From Hespellia sp. (lineage in GTDB: Bacteria; Bacillota; Clostridia; Lachnospirales; Lachnospiraceae), in contig JAQUVD010000023.1 of NCBI GenBank assembly GCA_028693555.1, positions 1 to 59,856 on the forward strand: a stretch of 59,856 nucleotides of DNA, written 5' to 3'. Under the pieces are notes generated by a model that was not told where the DNA came from, did no database searches, and worked only from the letters and a program-made list of their open reading frames with translations. Below are positions 16,246 through 24,936 of this stretch, piece after piece; positions within the stretch are counted from its first letter, which is position 1, and each line of letters opens with the position of its first letter. The translations under genes and the position numbers were made by a program.

Positions 16246-17356
16246 AGCGTTCCCTCCTCACTGCCAGAAAGCTGATTACCAACATAACAACACTAATGCC
16301 AGCCAGAATCATCATATTCTGCCGATACCGATTGATATCATCATAAACCGTCAGATAATAGAAGGAATCCGCAATCAGCGTCGCCGGATTCACCTTCGCT
16401 ATCCACGGAATAACGCCTTCTGTACTTGTCTTTAGCGCATCTGCAAAGAGACCGGAAAGTCCGCTGCTGATCATAGATATCGTCAACATAATTCCAATCT
16501 TTGCTCCTTCACTCATCTTACCGATACTGCCAATCAGAATTCCAAGACACACCCCAATCAGACTTCCGAGCAAGCAGATCAGCAGGATATATCCTATATG
16601 TGCCCCAAAATTCATTTTCAGCACAAAATGCAGATACAAAAGCAGGATGCAGACATTGACAAAATGTATCGCTTCCACCACCAGCATATCACTGATGATC
16701 ACCAGCAGCTTGGACTTCGCGCCCATACTCTTTCTGGCGCCGACCGCAGACAAATTCGCCTGAGTCGTCATTGGATTATAGAGACCCAAAAAGCACCCAT
16801 ACATACATGCCATCGCAATCAATGCGAAGAAAAAACTGGTATCTGTATCCAATGTGGCAGCTCCTATCGATACCTCTTTGGTATGGCTTACCACTCCGTC
16901 TGACAGCGATGCCAGAAGCGTCTCTATCTTTTCCGGGTGGTCCTTTGCGATATCTGTAATCATTTCACTCTGCCTCTCATAGGATGCCAGAAGACTCTGC
17001 AGGATGCTTGCGCTGATTCCGCTCTTGTCAACAGTCAAAGACAAATCCTCTCCGATATCGTAGATTCCATTTATCTCTTCCTTTTTCATTGCCTTTTTGG
17101 CGTTTTCCTCCGATAGATATGACACCTTCAATGTATCGCCATCCATCTCTTTTAAAAACTCTTTAAAATAAGTCTGTTCCTCTGCTCCGCTCTGCTCTAC
17201 CACAGCCACTGGAATCGCTTCCCTTGTGTCACTGTCTGTATTTCCAAACGCAATGTAGAAAAAAGTACCCAGTATCAGTGGAAATGCAAGAGCCCAGAAC
17301 ATCGATGTCCGAAACCGAATCATTTGTAAAAAACGGTATTTGATTAAATGCAACAT
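16232..17356 (-). CDS. ABC-2 type transporter permease (LnrM-like)
   Basis: A 374-aa permease, same architecture as its downstream neighbour: one helix at about 20-38, an extracellular domain, then five helices from about residue 180. The gene begins 12 bases after the ATPase gene. In the Lnr systems of Bacillus the two permeases and the ATPase export linear polyenes such as linearmycin and are switched on by a neighbouring NarL-type two-component pair, as here. Confidence 0.82.
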   Translation of the reverse strand: MLHLIKYRFLQMIRFRTSMFWALAFPLILGTFFYIAFGNTDSDTREAIPVAVVEQSGAEEQTYFKEFLKEMDGDTLKVSYLSEENAKKAMKKEEINGIYDIGEDLSLTVDKSGISASILQSLLASYERQSEMITDIAKDHPEKIETLLASLSDGVVSHTKEVSIGAATLDTDTSFFFALIAMACMYGCFLGLYNPMTTQANLSAVGARKSMGAKSKLLVIISDMLVVEAIHFVNVCILLLYLHFVLKMNFGAHIGYILLICLLGSLIGVCLGILIGSIGKMSEGAKIGIMLTISMISSGLSGLFADALKTSTEGVIPWIAKVNPATLIADSFYYLTVYDDINRYRQNMMILAGISVVMLVISFLAVRRERYESI

Positions 17357-17368
17357 ATTCCTTCCCCC

Positions 17369-18304
17369 TTAATCGCGAAGCTGCGTCCCCGTAATTTCCA
17401 AAAATACATCATTGAGTGTCGGCAGTTCTGTAAAGACTCTCCCAAATGAAATGTTCTGCTCCTGCAGATAATTCAGTACCCTCGTAAGGTTATGTGAACC
17501 CATGCTGCACTTAATCTTAATCTGCTGCTCTTCATAGGAAATATCATAGACATTTGTCAGACTCTTGATCTCACTGATCTGCCCATCATCCAGTGCAATT
17601 GCTTCAATTGTAATCGTCTCGCCGGTCTTAATCATGCCCTTTAGCTCTTCTGTTGTTCCGATTGCTCTGCAGCTCCCGTGATCAATGATTGCCACTCTCG
17701 TGCAGATCTGTTCCACTTCCTCCATATAATGCGAGGTGTAGATAATCGTCGCGCCCGCTTGATTTAGATCCTGAATTCCTGTCAGAATCTTATTACGGCT
17801 CTGCGGATCAACCGCCACCGTCGGTTCGTCCAGAATAATCAGCTCCGGTTTATGTGCAATTCCACACGCAATGTTGAGCCTGCGCAGGAGTCCTCCGGAT
17901 AATTTCTTTGGCCTGCTCTTCTTAAAATCCTCCAATCCGACAAATTGAATCGCTTCTTCCACCAGTTCTTTCCTCTTCACCTTATCCTTCACATACAGGC
18001 CACAGAAAAAATCTATGTTTTCATAGACACTCAACTGATCAAACACTGCTACATTCTGCTGTACGATTCCGATGCGTTTCTTACTCTCATACGTATCCGG
18101 CTTCATCTCCTTACCAAATACCGTAATTGTTCCTTTATCATATTTTAAGAGTGATAAAATGCAGTTGATCGTAGTGGATTTACCCGATCCATTCGGTCCG
18201 AGAAGTCCAAAGATTTCCCCCTGTTCAATATCTAAATTTAAATGATCCAATGCAATAAAATCACCATAACGTTTTACCAGATTTTCAATGTGTACAATTG
18301 CCAT
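17369..18304 (-). CDS. ABC transporter ATP-binding protein (LnrL-like)
   Basis: A 311-aa ATPase with Walker A GLLGPNGSGKST (about residues 33-44), Q-loop VQQNVAVFD, signature LSGGLLRRL, Walker B LIILDEPTVAVDPQ and switch histidine TSHYMEE. A C-terminal extension of about 90 residues follows the core, as in the DrrA and LnrL group of drug exporters. First gene of an operon with two ABC-2 permeases, divergent from the histidine kinase gene. Length equals that of B. subtilis LnrL (YfiL). Confidence 0.92.
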   Translation of the reverse strand: MAIVHIENLVKRYGDFIALDHLNLDIEQGEIFGLLGPNGSGKSTTINCILSLLKYDKGTITVFGKEMKPDTYESKKRIGIVQQNVAVFDQLSVYENIDFFCGLYVKDKVKRKELVEEAIQFVGLEDFKKSRPKKLSGGLLRRLNIACGIAHKPELIILDEPTVAVDPQSRNKILTGIQDLNQAGATIIYTSHYMEEVEQICTRVAIIDHGSCRAIGTTEELKGMIKTGETITIEAIALDDGQISEIKSLTNVYDISYEEQQIKIKCSMGSHNLTRVLNYLQEQNISFGRVFTELPTLNDVFLEITGTQLRD

Positions 18305-18386
18305 TTTTCATTTCCCCTTTCTCTTGATGATTCCATCTTACTGCGAAAACAACAGTGGCGTTAGTACCGATTGTTAGCTTTTGATA

Positions 18387-18398
18387 TGACAAATGTCA
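18387..18398. promoter_or_regulatory. Palindrome in the divergent ABC / two-component intergenic region
   Basis: TGACA-AA-TGTCA lies between the divergent ABC operon and kinase gene. It is a candidate binding site for the adjacent LuxR-type regulator; the evidence is symmetry and position only. Confidence 0.4.
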
Positions 18399-18425
18399 CA
18401 TTTTACAGCAGAAGACTCTTCCATC

Positions 18426-18454
18426 TTGAAAACCGTGATTTGATTGTGTATGAT
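18426..18454 (+). promoter_or_regulatory. Promoter of the histidine kinase gene
   Basis: TTGAAA (18426-18431), 17 bases, TATGAT (18449-18454). The ATG at 18461 is 7 bases past the -10 box, at the predicted transcription start, so the mRNA may be leaderless. Confidence 0.7.
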
Positions 18455-18460
18455 GTATTT

Positions 18461-19555
18461 ATGAGAGATTTAATTGGAAAACTAATGATTCTATGCTACT
18501 GCCTGTTTTCCCTGCTTTTTCTTCCGATTCGCGCGGAGTTTGTTGCAGGACTTTTTTTCGTGGTTTCAATCAGTTGCCTGATTTCCGTATTTTCCACTTC
18601 CAGATATGTTATGATAATCCCCGTCATCTATCTGCTTCTTTCGATTGCGTTTCCTGTGTTATGCGTATTTTATCCTGTTCTTTTTTATGATTTCGCGCGC
18701 AAACCAAATCGTCTGATCAGCCTGCTCTATCTGTGCAGCCTGATGTATCAGATGGTTCCGACACATTGGACTGAGTTTTTCTTCCTGCTGCTCGGCAGTG
18801 CCATTTCCGCATTTCTTTCTTATCAGGTCAAAAGCTGGATGACTCTGGAGAGTTCACTGATTCGTACGCGCGATGACAGTAAGGAAATGAATCTGCTCCT
18901 GTCCGAAAAGAATCGGCATCTCATTGAGAGCCAGAACCAGGAAATCTATACCGCGACCCTGCAGGAGCGCAACCGGATTGCCAGAGAGATTCATGATAAT
19001 GTCGGGCATATGCTCTCACGCTCCATTCTGATGGTCGGTGCCCTGCGTACAATTAACAAACAGGATAACTTAAGTCCATCCCTCGTCCTTCTTGAAGACA
19101 CCTTAAATCAGGCGATGAATAATGTAAGAGAAAGCGTGCATGACCTTCACGATGATTCCGTTGATCTGCACGCTTCTGTTGAGGAAATTATTTTCAATTT
19201 TACAAAATGCACCTGCAGACTTGACTATGACATGGGACGCCTTGTCCCAAACGAAATCAAATACAGTCTGATTGCCATTATTCAGGAGGCACTCACCAAC
19301 GTCATAAAGCACAGTGATGCAACGCTCGTACATATTCGGCTAAGAGAGCATCCCGGTCTGTATCAGCTCGTGATCGATGACAATGGTTCTACGGTCTGCT
19401 CTGCATCTGACGTGACATCGAACTACGGAGCCGGCGGCGGAATGGGACTTTCAAACATGAGAGATCGCATCCACGCATTACATGGAAATATTCAGTTTCA
19501 GGCAGATCAGGGATTTCATATTTTTATTACGATTCCGAAAGGAGAGAATAAATGA
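18461..19555 (+). CDS. NarL-type sensor histidine kinase
   Basis: A 364-aa kinase from the ATG at 18461; a longer frame begins at 18371 but would place its start upstream of the best promoter. Residues 1-130 carry about five helices with no large sensor loop. A coiled linker leads to a HisKA_3 domain, ERNRIAREIHDNVGHMLS, with the phospho-acceptor His in REIHD, then the ATPase with NVIKHS and GGGMGLSNMRDRI. The stop codon overlaps the start of the regulator gene (ATGA). Kinases like this (LnrJ type) sense membrane-active antibiotics, often through the transporter itself. Confidence 0.9.
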   Translation: MRDLIGKLMILCYCLFSLLFLPIRAEFVAGLFFVVSISCLISVFSTSRYVMIIPVIYLLLSIAFPVLCVFYPVLFYDFARKPNRLISLLYLCSLMYQMVPTHWTEFFFLLLGSAISAFLSYQVKSWMTLESSLIRTRDDSKEMNLLLSEKNRHLIESQNQEIYTATLQERNRIAREIHDNVGHMLSRSILMVGALRTINKQDNLSPSLVLLEDTLNQAMNNVRESVHDLHDDSVDLHASVEEIIFNFTKCTCRLDYDMGRLVPNEIKYSLIAIIQEALTNVIKHSDATLVHIRLREHPGLYQLVIDDNGSTVCSASDVTSNYGAGGGMGLSNMRDRIHALHGNIQFQADQGFHIFITIPKGENK

Positions 19556-20175
19556 TTCAGATTATAATTGTAGATGACGATTGTCTTGTAGCCACTTCGC
19601 TAAAAACAATCTTAGAGAGTCATGAAGAGATGAAGGTTCTTGCAATTGGTGCGGACGGAAGCGATGCCATAAAATTGTATCAGGAATTTCACCCGGATAT
19701 TCTGCTCATGGATATCCAAATGAAAAACGTGAATGGACTGGAAGCCGCAGCTGAGATTCTAAAGTATGATCCAATGGCTAAGATTCTGCTTTTAACTACA
19801 TTTTCAGATGATGAATATATCGTCAAAGCACTCAAAATCGGCACCAAAGGCTATCTTCTAAAACAGGATTATCAGAGCCTCCTGCCTGCCATTTCTGCAG
19901 TCTATTCCGGACAGGGCGTGTACGGGACAGAAATCGTCTCCAAAATCCCAGATCTGCTTCAGAAAGGGATCGAATTCTCCTATGACACCTATGATATTAC
20001 GGAACGCGAATTAGATGTCATCAAGCTGATTGCTGAGGGATTCAGCAACAAAGAGATTGCAGAAAAACTCTTCTTAAGTGAAGGTACGGTGCGTAATTAT
20101 CTGAGCCAGATCCTGGATAAATTAGAGCTGAGAGATCGGACGCAGGTCGCAATATTTTATTATCAGCACCGCTAG
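19552..20175 (+). CDS. NarL/FixJ-family response regulator
   Basis: A 207-aa regulator. The receiver domain (1-120) has the acidic pair Asp8-Asp9 (IIVDDD), the phospho-acceptor in ILLMDIQMKNVNGLEA, the Thr in LLLTTFSDDE, and Lys in TKGYLLK. The LuxR-type helix-turn-helix (about 140-205) contains ELDVIKLIAEGFSNKEIA and LSEGTVRNYLSQIL. It overlaps the kinase gene by 4 bases and probably activates the divergent ABC operon. Its stop TAG lies in a palindrome shared with the convergent permease gene. Confidence 0.95.
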   Translation: MIQIIIVDDDCLVATSLKTILESHEEMKVLAIGADGSDAIKLYQEFHPDILLMDIQMKNVNGLEAAAEILKYDPMAKILLLTTFSDDEYIVKALKIGTKGYLLKQDYQSLLPAISAVYSGQGVYGTEIVSKIPDLLQKGIEFSYDTYDITERELDVIKLIAEGFSNKEIAEKLFLSEGTVRNYLSQILDKLELRDRTQVAIFYYQHR

Positions 20176-20191
20176 GGACGCTCTGTCCCTA
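20173..20191. repeat. Palindrome holding the stop codons of two convergent genes
   Basis: TAGGGAC-GCTCT-GTCCCTA. The TAG of the response regulator (20173-20175) and the TAG of the minus-strand permease (20189-20191) are the outer ends of the two arms. It shares the GGGAC foot with the palindromic elements at 43.9, 46.1 and 59.5 kb but lacks their core. Confidence 0.6.
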
Positions 20192-21280
20192 TGATGCGCT
20201 CTTCGTTTTGTATTTCCGATATCCTGATAGCAGGCATCCTGTCCCCAGAAGTAAACTGATGATAACAACAATATACCAAAACGAATACATATCTTCCAAC
20301 ATCCCATTCATAACCAAAAAAATTGGAGTCGCATAAGTAAAAAAGGAAATCAATCCGCTAAAAAATATCCGAAGCAATATCGGACTCACCCAGACTACCG
20401 AAGCAACTACCACTGCTGAAAAAGAACGATTGTACCAAGCTGATACACATAATGTAATAGAGCATAGCGAAAGCAATCCCTGAACGCCCAGCATAAGTGT
20501 GATACCAAAATAATCCGAAAACTTCTGCTGATATAGTAACCAATCAGGATGATCAGAAAGAACAATTCCAGTAATATTATGAAATCCCCCAAGTCCATAA
20601 ACCGCATTACACAATAAAAGATCGAGCACGATAATTCCTATAAGAATCAGTATCGTTAATGTAAATGCTGCCGCAATCTTTGCAATCAGTTCCTTCCTTC
20701 GCCCCTCTTTTGTAGTAAAGATAAGAGGCATCATTTTTGTTGTTCCCTCATCCGCAAAAACACCTGATACTCCGCATATAATTAATACACTCCCAAGCAT
20801 AAGCGCAAAATGAAATACCTCCACAAAAACCTTCCATCCTTTTGTATAAGCCAGTGTAGGTGCATTCTTATATGGACCGCTGACTTGCCGTAGCTCACTT
20901 TTCTCTAAAGGATACCTTTCCGTTGGGACAATGCCTCGCTCAAATGAGCCATTGGTAAAATATCTTGCCACAAAAGCATTCAGGTAATTTCCGTTCCCCC
21001 ACTCCGGTAAACCTTCTACAATTTTAGAAGGGACTCCATATTTATCTACAATCTGATCTATTTTATCATTCGTAATACGTCCTGCAAATTCTTCCGTGAT
21101 TTTCCGATTCATCCGAACAGCTTCATATCCGATATAGGTTTTGCCATCCACAGATGCAAATTCTTCTCCAATTTCAACAAACCAGAAAAATAGTAATATG
21201 ATTCCGATTACTGAGATCATACCAATGAAAACTATTTTTTTGTGGATCAGTTTATAAAATTCCATTTTATACAAGCACAT
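20189..21280 (-). CDS. ABC transporter permease-like membrane protein
   Basis: A 363-aa protein from the ATG at 21278-21280, chosen because GGAGG lies 8 bases upstream inside the end of the ATPase gene. It has one N-terminal helix, an extracytoplasmic domain (about residues 35-160) and five or six further helices, including GVSGVFADEGTTKMMPLIFTT, which resembles ABC-2 exporters of the YxlG/NatB sort. Last gene of the ECF sigma operon. Substrate unknown; sigma-controlled ABC pairs of this kind usually handle antimicrobial peptides or envelope stress. Confidence 0.75.
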   Translation of the reverse strand: MCLYKMEFYKLIHKKIVFIGMISVIGIILLFFWFVEIGEEFASVDGKTYIGYEAVRMNRKITEEFAGRITNDKIDQIVDKYGVPSKIVEGLPEWGNGNYLNAFVARYFTNGSFERGIVPTERYPLEKSELRQVSGPYKNAPTLAYTKGWKVFVEVFHFALMLGSVLIICGVSGVFADEGTTKMMPLIFTTKEGRRKELIAKIAAAFTLTILILIGIIVLDLLLCNAVYGLGGFHNITGIVLSDHPDWLLYQQKFSDYFGITLMLGVQGLLSLCSITLCVSAWYNRSFSAVVVASVVWVSPILLRIFFSGLISFFTYATPIFLVMNGMLEDMYSFWYIVVIISLLLGTGCLLSGYRKYKTKSAS

Positions 21281-22157
21281 GCTTTGGACCTCCAGACATC
21301 TGTGTGTAGTAAAGGTATGCATCTTCTAATGTTGCCTCTACTGGTATTGCGCCCTCCATAGGCTGATTTTCTGATATAATACGAAGTTCTATGTTCTCTC
21401 CACAATTCCTCAAATTGCTTACCATATACTCTTCATTCAGTTTTTTTACATTGTATTCAGATACAATGCATTTCCATACATGGTCCTTGACGTTTTCTGT
21501 GATTTGGCGTTCGGTTTTATCCACAATCAGTTCGCCATTTTTCATAATCAGAATTGTATCTGCAATATATTCAATATCCGAAACAATATGCGTAGAAAGC
21601 AGTACCATTCTATTTTTTCCCAAAGAACTGATAATGTTTCGAAAACGAACTCTTTCTTTTGGGTCAAGTCCTGCCGTCGGCTCATCCAATATCAAGATCT
21701 CCGGCTCATTTAAGAGTGCCTGCGCAATTCCGACTCGTCTAAGCATTCCGCCCGAAAATGTTTTCATTTTTTTGTTTTTAACGCTTGCCATGCCGACCAG
21801 GTCCAGCAGTTCTTCTATTCTTACGTTTGCACATTCTTTTGACATACCTTTCAATGCAGCCATATATTTCATAAAACGCAACGCAGTAAAATTGTCATAA
21901 TAGCCAAAATCCTGTGGTAAGTATCCTAATAATCTACGATACTCCGCGCCCATTTCCGTCACTGGTATACCATCACAAGTAATCATTCCTGTTGTAGGCT
22001 TTAAGATTCCGCAGATCAAACGCATGATTGTTGTCTTTCCAGCCCCATTTTCTCCAAGTAATCCATACACTCCATTCGAAAATGTATAACTAAATTTTTT
22101 GACTGCTTCTGTTTCTTTATATTTTTGAAGTACATTTTCTAAAATTAATTCATGCAT
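21267..22157 (-). CDS. ABC transporter ATP-binding protein
   Basis: A 296-aa ATPase with Walker A GLLGENGAGKTT (about residues 33-44), Q-loop YLPQDFGYY, signature FSGGMLRRVGIAQ, Walker B EILILDEPTAGLDPKE and switch His in LLSTHIVSDIEY. The C-terminal 80 residues are a small accessory domain. It overlaps the upstream membrane gene by 13 bases and the permease by 14, so the operon is tightly coupled. Ribosome site GGGAGAA. Confidence 0.9.
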   Translation of the reverse strand: MHELILENVLQKYKETEAVKKFSYTFSNGVYGLLGENGAGKTTIMRLICGILKPTTGMITCDGIPVTEMGAEYRRLLGYLPQDFGYYDNFTALRFMKYMAALKGMSKECANVRIEELLDLVGMASVKNKKMKTFSGGMLRRVGIAQALLNEPEILILDEPTAGLDPKERVRFRNIISSLGKNRMVLLSTHIVSDIEYIADTILIMKNGELIVDKTERQITENVKDHVWKCIVSEYNVKKLNEEYMVSNLRNCGENIELRIISENQPMEGAIPVEATLEDAYLYYTQMSGGPKHVLV

Positions 22158-22909
22158 AATAATTCTCCCTTTTCCACTTTTATAAAGAAATATCGAACTT
22201 CAAAAGAAAATAAAATAATCATAATGAAGCATATAATCCCCCAAATCCCGATTGATGATAGAACAAAAACATTCGGAATTACAGAAACCATCATATATAT
22301 TGCTGATAAAAACATACCACTGGCAAAAAGTAAAAATGGACTATTTCGCCCGGTTTCTGTTGACAGTATTCCAAACGCTGCCACATTGGATAAAAGAAAT
22401 GGCGTCATTAGATAGATCATAAGCTGTATGATACTAATTTCCCAATAAGCTCCAACATACAGCGCTATTACCATAAGCATTATCAAATTGATTCCCTCGA
22501 CTGCAATCATATAGGCAGCAACACTTTGTTTGGTATTAAAATAACAGCTTGCTCCAAGTTCTGCCATTCTTCCAAAAAAAAGTTTATCAATTAGAATAAT
22601 TGAAGTGACACTAAAAATCCCACTCCACACCATACAACAGGAAATCATCATCTTGGTGTCGATTCCCATGCTCTGTAATCCAATTACAACTATAAATTCC
22701 AGGCAAATAAGTGCTCCATATACATACAAAACAGACTTGTCTATATACAGGAACTGATTTATCAGGATACTGTTTATTCTTTCAACAGGATGTTTCTGCC
22801 GTTCTAATTCAAGTGACATTTTTTCAAATGTCTGCTCCTTTTTTCCGCTTTGTATCGGAAATTCTTTATCTGCTCTTTCAAACATTATCTTGATATCACT
22901 TGTTTTCAT
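22145..22909 (-). CDS. Six-helix membrane protein in an ECF sigma operon, possible anti-sigma or ABC partner
   Basis: A 254-aa protein, start chosen at the ATG at 22907-22909 (GGAGG 9 bases upstream); another ATG lies three codons earlier. The first 55 residues are soluble and charged, rich in Lys and Glu, like the cytoplasmic sigma-binding segment of anti-sigma factors but without a zinc HxxxCxxC motif. About six helices follow. The gene overlaps the 3' end of the sigma gene by 14 bases. I do not recognise the family by name. By position it matches the small membrane proteins between sigY and the ABC genes in Bacillus. Confidence 0.6.
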   Translation of the reverse strand: MKTSDIKIMFERADKEFPIQSGKKEQTFEKMSLELERQKHPVERINSILINQFLYIDKSVLYVYGALICLEFIVVIGLQSMGIDTKMMISCCMVWSGIFSVTSIILIDKLFFGRMAELGASCYFNTKQSVAAYMIAVEGINLIMLMVIALYVGAYWEISIIQLMIYLMTPFLLSNVAAFGILSTETGRNSPFLLFASGMFLSAIYMMVSVIPNVFVLSSIGIWGIICFIMIILFSFEVRYFFIKVEKGELLCMN

Positions 22910-23432
22910 ATCCCTCATCCTCCATCATTTTTTTCAAATATTTAACACCTAATCGAAATCTTGATTTCGTTGTTGAAATGCTGCATCCTACAATTTTTGC
23001 TATATCCTTAAATTTCAATTCTTCATAAATACGAAAAATAATTACTTCCCTCATTTCATCTGACAACTTACCAAGCATCTCCTCAAGCCAGATTGACACC
23101 TCCAATTCTTGATATTTGTCTCGTATAATTGGAATATCTTCTATTTTTTCTTGTTCACATAACTGAAACGTTTCTTTCCTACTTCTGAAATAATCAAAAC
23201 AGACATTTCTGGCGATTGTTAACAAATAACCTTTGAGATTGTTGTGTTGATAAGAGCTGCCATATTTCATGAATTTCAAAAATGCTTCCTGGGTGAGATC
23301 ATAAGCGTCATATTCTTCCCGCGTCATATAGAAACAGAATCGATAAACATCAGCATAATATCTGTCAATTACTATTTCCAGAGACTTTTTATCTCCGCTA
23401 TGAACTTTTTGCATCAGTTCCTTGTCCGTCAT
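22896..23432 (-). CDS. ECF-type RNA polymerase sigma factor
   Basis: A 178-aa sigma-70 family protein from the ATG at 23430-23432 (AGGAG 8 bases upstream); longer frames lack a ribosome site. Region 2 includes YYADVYRFCFYMTREEYDAYDLTQEAFLKFMKY (split: ADVYRFCFYM, then DAYDLTQEAFLKF) for -10 recognition; region 4 includes EVIIFRIYEELKFKDIAKIVG and STTKSRFRLGVKYLK as its helix-turn-helix. It heads an operon with a membrane protein and an ABC transporter, the layout of the sigY operon. Confidence 0.93.
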   Translation of the reverse strand: MTDKELMQKVHSGDKKSLEIVIDRYYADVYRFCFYMTREEYDAYDLTQEAFLKFMKYGSSYQHNNLKGYLLTIARNVCFDYFRSRKETFQLCEQEKIEDIPIIRDKYQELEVSIWLEEMLGKLSDEMREVIIFRIYEELKFKDIAKIVGCSISTTKSRFRLGVKYLKKMMEDEGYENK

Positions 23433-23474
23433 TGTTTTTCTCCTATCGTAAAACACCTTACATAATATATAACC

Positions 23475-23504
23475 ATTATAATCTCTAAAAAGTTCATCGT
23501 ACAA
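23475..23504 (-). promoter_or_regulatory. Promoter of the ECF sigma operon
   Basis: On the minus strand: TTGTAC (23499-23504), 18 bases, TATAAT (23475-23480), a sigma-A type promoter. I saw no clear ECF-type GAAC/CGTC pair, so self-activation is not supported by eye. Confidence 0.55.
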
Positions 23505-23520
23505 TTTAAAATGTTGGTTA

Positions 23521-23552
23521 AAAAAAGAACTCCAAGTCCGAAGACTTGGAGT
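23521..23552 (-). terminator. Terminator of the str operon after tuf
   Basis: On the minus strand: ACTCCAAGTC, loop TTCG, GACTTGGAGT, then TCTTTTTTT. The UUCG loop makes a very stable hairpin, 23 bases past the tuf stop codon. Confidence 0.9.
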
Positions 23553-23574
23553 CCTTATAAAACATAGTTTTTAA

Positions 23575-24762
23575 TTATTCAATAATTTTGATAACTTTAC
23601 CAGAACCTACTGTACGTCCACCTTCACGAATAGCGAATGTAAGACCCTGCTCCATAGCTACTGGGTGAATCAGATCGATTTCCATCTCTACGTTATCACC
23701 AGGCATACACATCTCTGTTCCTGCTGGAAGTTCGATTTCACCTGTTACGTCTGTTGTTCTGAAATAGAACTGAGGACGGTATTTGTTGAAGAATGGTGTA
23801 TGACGTCCACCTTCATCTTTTGTTAAAACGTAAACCTGAGCTTCAAATTTTGTATGGCATGTTACTGAACCCGGTTTCACGATAACCTGACCTCTTTCGA
23901 TGTCTGTTCTCTGAATACCACGAAGTAATGCACCGATGTTATCTCCAGCTTCAGCTGAATCAAGAAGTTTACGGAACATCTCGATACCTGTTACTACAGT
24001 CTTCTGTGATTCTTCTTTGATACCAAGGATTTCAACTTCATCATTAAGCTTTAATGTACCACGCTCAACACGACCAGTAGCTACTGTACCACGTCCTGTG
24101 ATTGTAAATACATCCTCGATTGGCATAAGGAATGGTTTGTCTGTATCACGCTGTGGGTCTGGAATGAAGCTGTCAACAGCATCCATAAGTTCCATGATTT
24201 TGTCTCCCCACTCGCTTGCAGGATCTTCAAGAGCCTTCAGAGCTGAACCTTTGATGATTGGGCAATCTGTAAACTCATATTCCTCTAACTGCTCTGTGAT
24301 TTCCATCTCTACTAATTCAAGTAACTCTTCATCGTCAACCATGTCACATTTGTTCATGAATACTACGATGTAAGGTACTCCAACCTGACGAGAAAGTAAG
24401 ATATGCTCTTTTGTCTGTGCCATAACACCATCAGTTGCAGCTACTACTAAGATAGCTCCATCCATCTGTGCAGCACCAGTGATCATGTTCTTTACATAAT
24501 CGGCATGTCCTGGGCAGTCAACGTGTGCGTAGTGACGGTTAGCTGTCTCATACTCAACGTGAGCTGTAGAGATTGTGATTCCACGTTCTCTTTCCTCTGG
24601 AGCCTTATCGATATTCTCGAAGTCTACCTTTTCGTTTCCTTCTACTCTTTCAGATAACACTTTTGTGATAGCTGCTGTTAAAGTAGTTTTACCATGATCG
24701 ACATGACCAATAGTACCGATATTACAATGTGGTTTGTTTCTTTCAAATTTTGCTTTTGCCAT
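23575..24762 (-). CDS. tuf: Elongation factor Tu
   Basis: A 395-aa GTPase that delivers aminoacyl-tRNA to the ribosome. G1 is GHVDHGKT (residues 19-26), switch I RERGITI, G3 [13 protein letters not shown]4 NKCDMVDD and G5 GSALKAL; domains 2 and 3 follow, ending [10 protein letters not shown]. Full length and normal. It has its own strong promoter (TTGAAA-17-TATAAT) and a structured leader of about 95 nt besides any read-through from fusA. Confidence 0.98.
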   Translation of the reverse strand: MAKAKFERNKPHCNIGTIGHVDHGKTTLTAAITKVLSERVEGNEKVDFENIDKAPEERERGITISTAHVEYETANRHYAHVDCPGHADYVKNMITGAAQMDGAILVVAATDGVMAQTKEHILLSRQVGVPYIVVFMNKCDMVDDEELLELVEMEITEQLEEYEFTDCPIIKGSALKALEDPASEWGDKIMELMDAVDSFIPDPQRDTDKPFLMPIEDVFTITGRGTVATGRVERGTLKLNDEVEILGIKEESQKTVVTGIEMFRKLLDSAEAGDNIGALLRGIQRTDIERGQVIVKPGSVTCHTKFEAQVYVLTKDEGGRHTPFFNKYRPQFYFRTTDVTGEIELPAGTEMCMPGDNVEMEIDLIHPVAMEQGLTFAIREGGRTVGSGKVIKIIE

Positions 24763-24785
24763 TTTTAATATCCTCCTTATTATGC

Positions 24786-24830
24786 ACCCAGCCGCTCCAG
24801 CCTTTATTGGTGGAGCTCTTATGCTTGGGT
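24786..24830 (-). promoter_or_regulatory. Structured leader of tuf
   Basis: In the transcript ACCCA pairs with TGGGT (outer) and GCTCCA with TGGAGC (inner), giving a stacked hairpin about 10 bases before the AAGGAGG ribosome site. It may be an expression control or a stability element; no named riboswitch is recognised. Confidence 0.45.
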
Positions 24831-24864
24831 AATTTTTGATTTTACGTTTGCTCGGCTATCTCTG

Positions 24865-24893
24865 ATTATATTTCAAAACATATAGATTTTCAA
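24865..24893 (-). promoter_or_regulatory. Promoter of tuf
   Basis: On the minus strand: TTGAAA (24888-24893), 17 bases, TATAAT (24865-24870), located between fusA and tuf. It allows EF-Tu to be made at higher levels than the rest of the str operon. Confidence 0.85.
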
Positions 24894-24936
24894 GCGTTTT
24901 CGTTAAATTTATTCGCTATTTACACATTCCCGCAAA

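Noticed and set aside
23433-23574. ECF-type -35/-10 sites for self-activation of the sigma gene.
   Set aside because: Only the sigma-A-like TTGTAC-18-TATAAT is clear; a GAAC is present but no matching -10 at the right distance.
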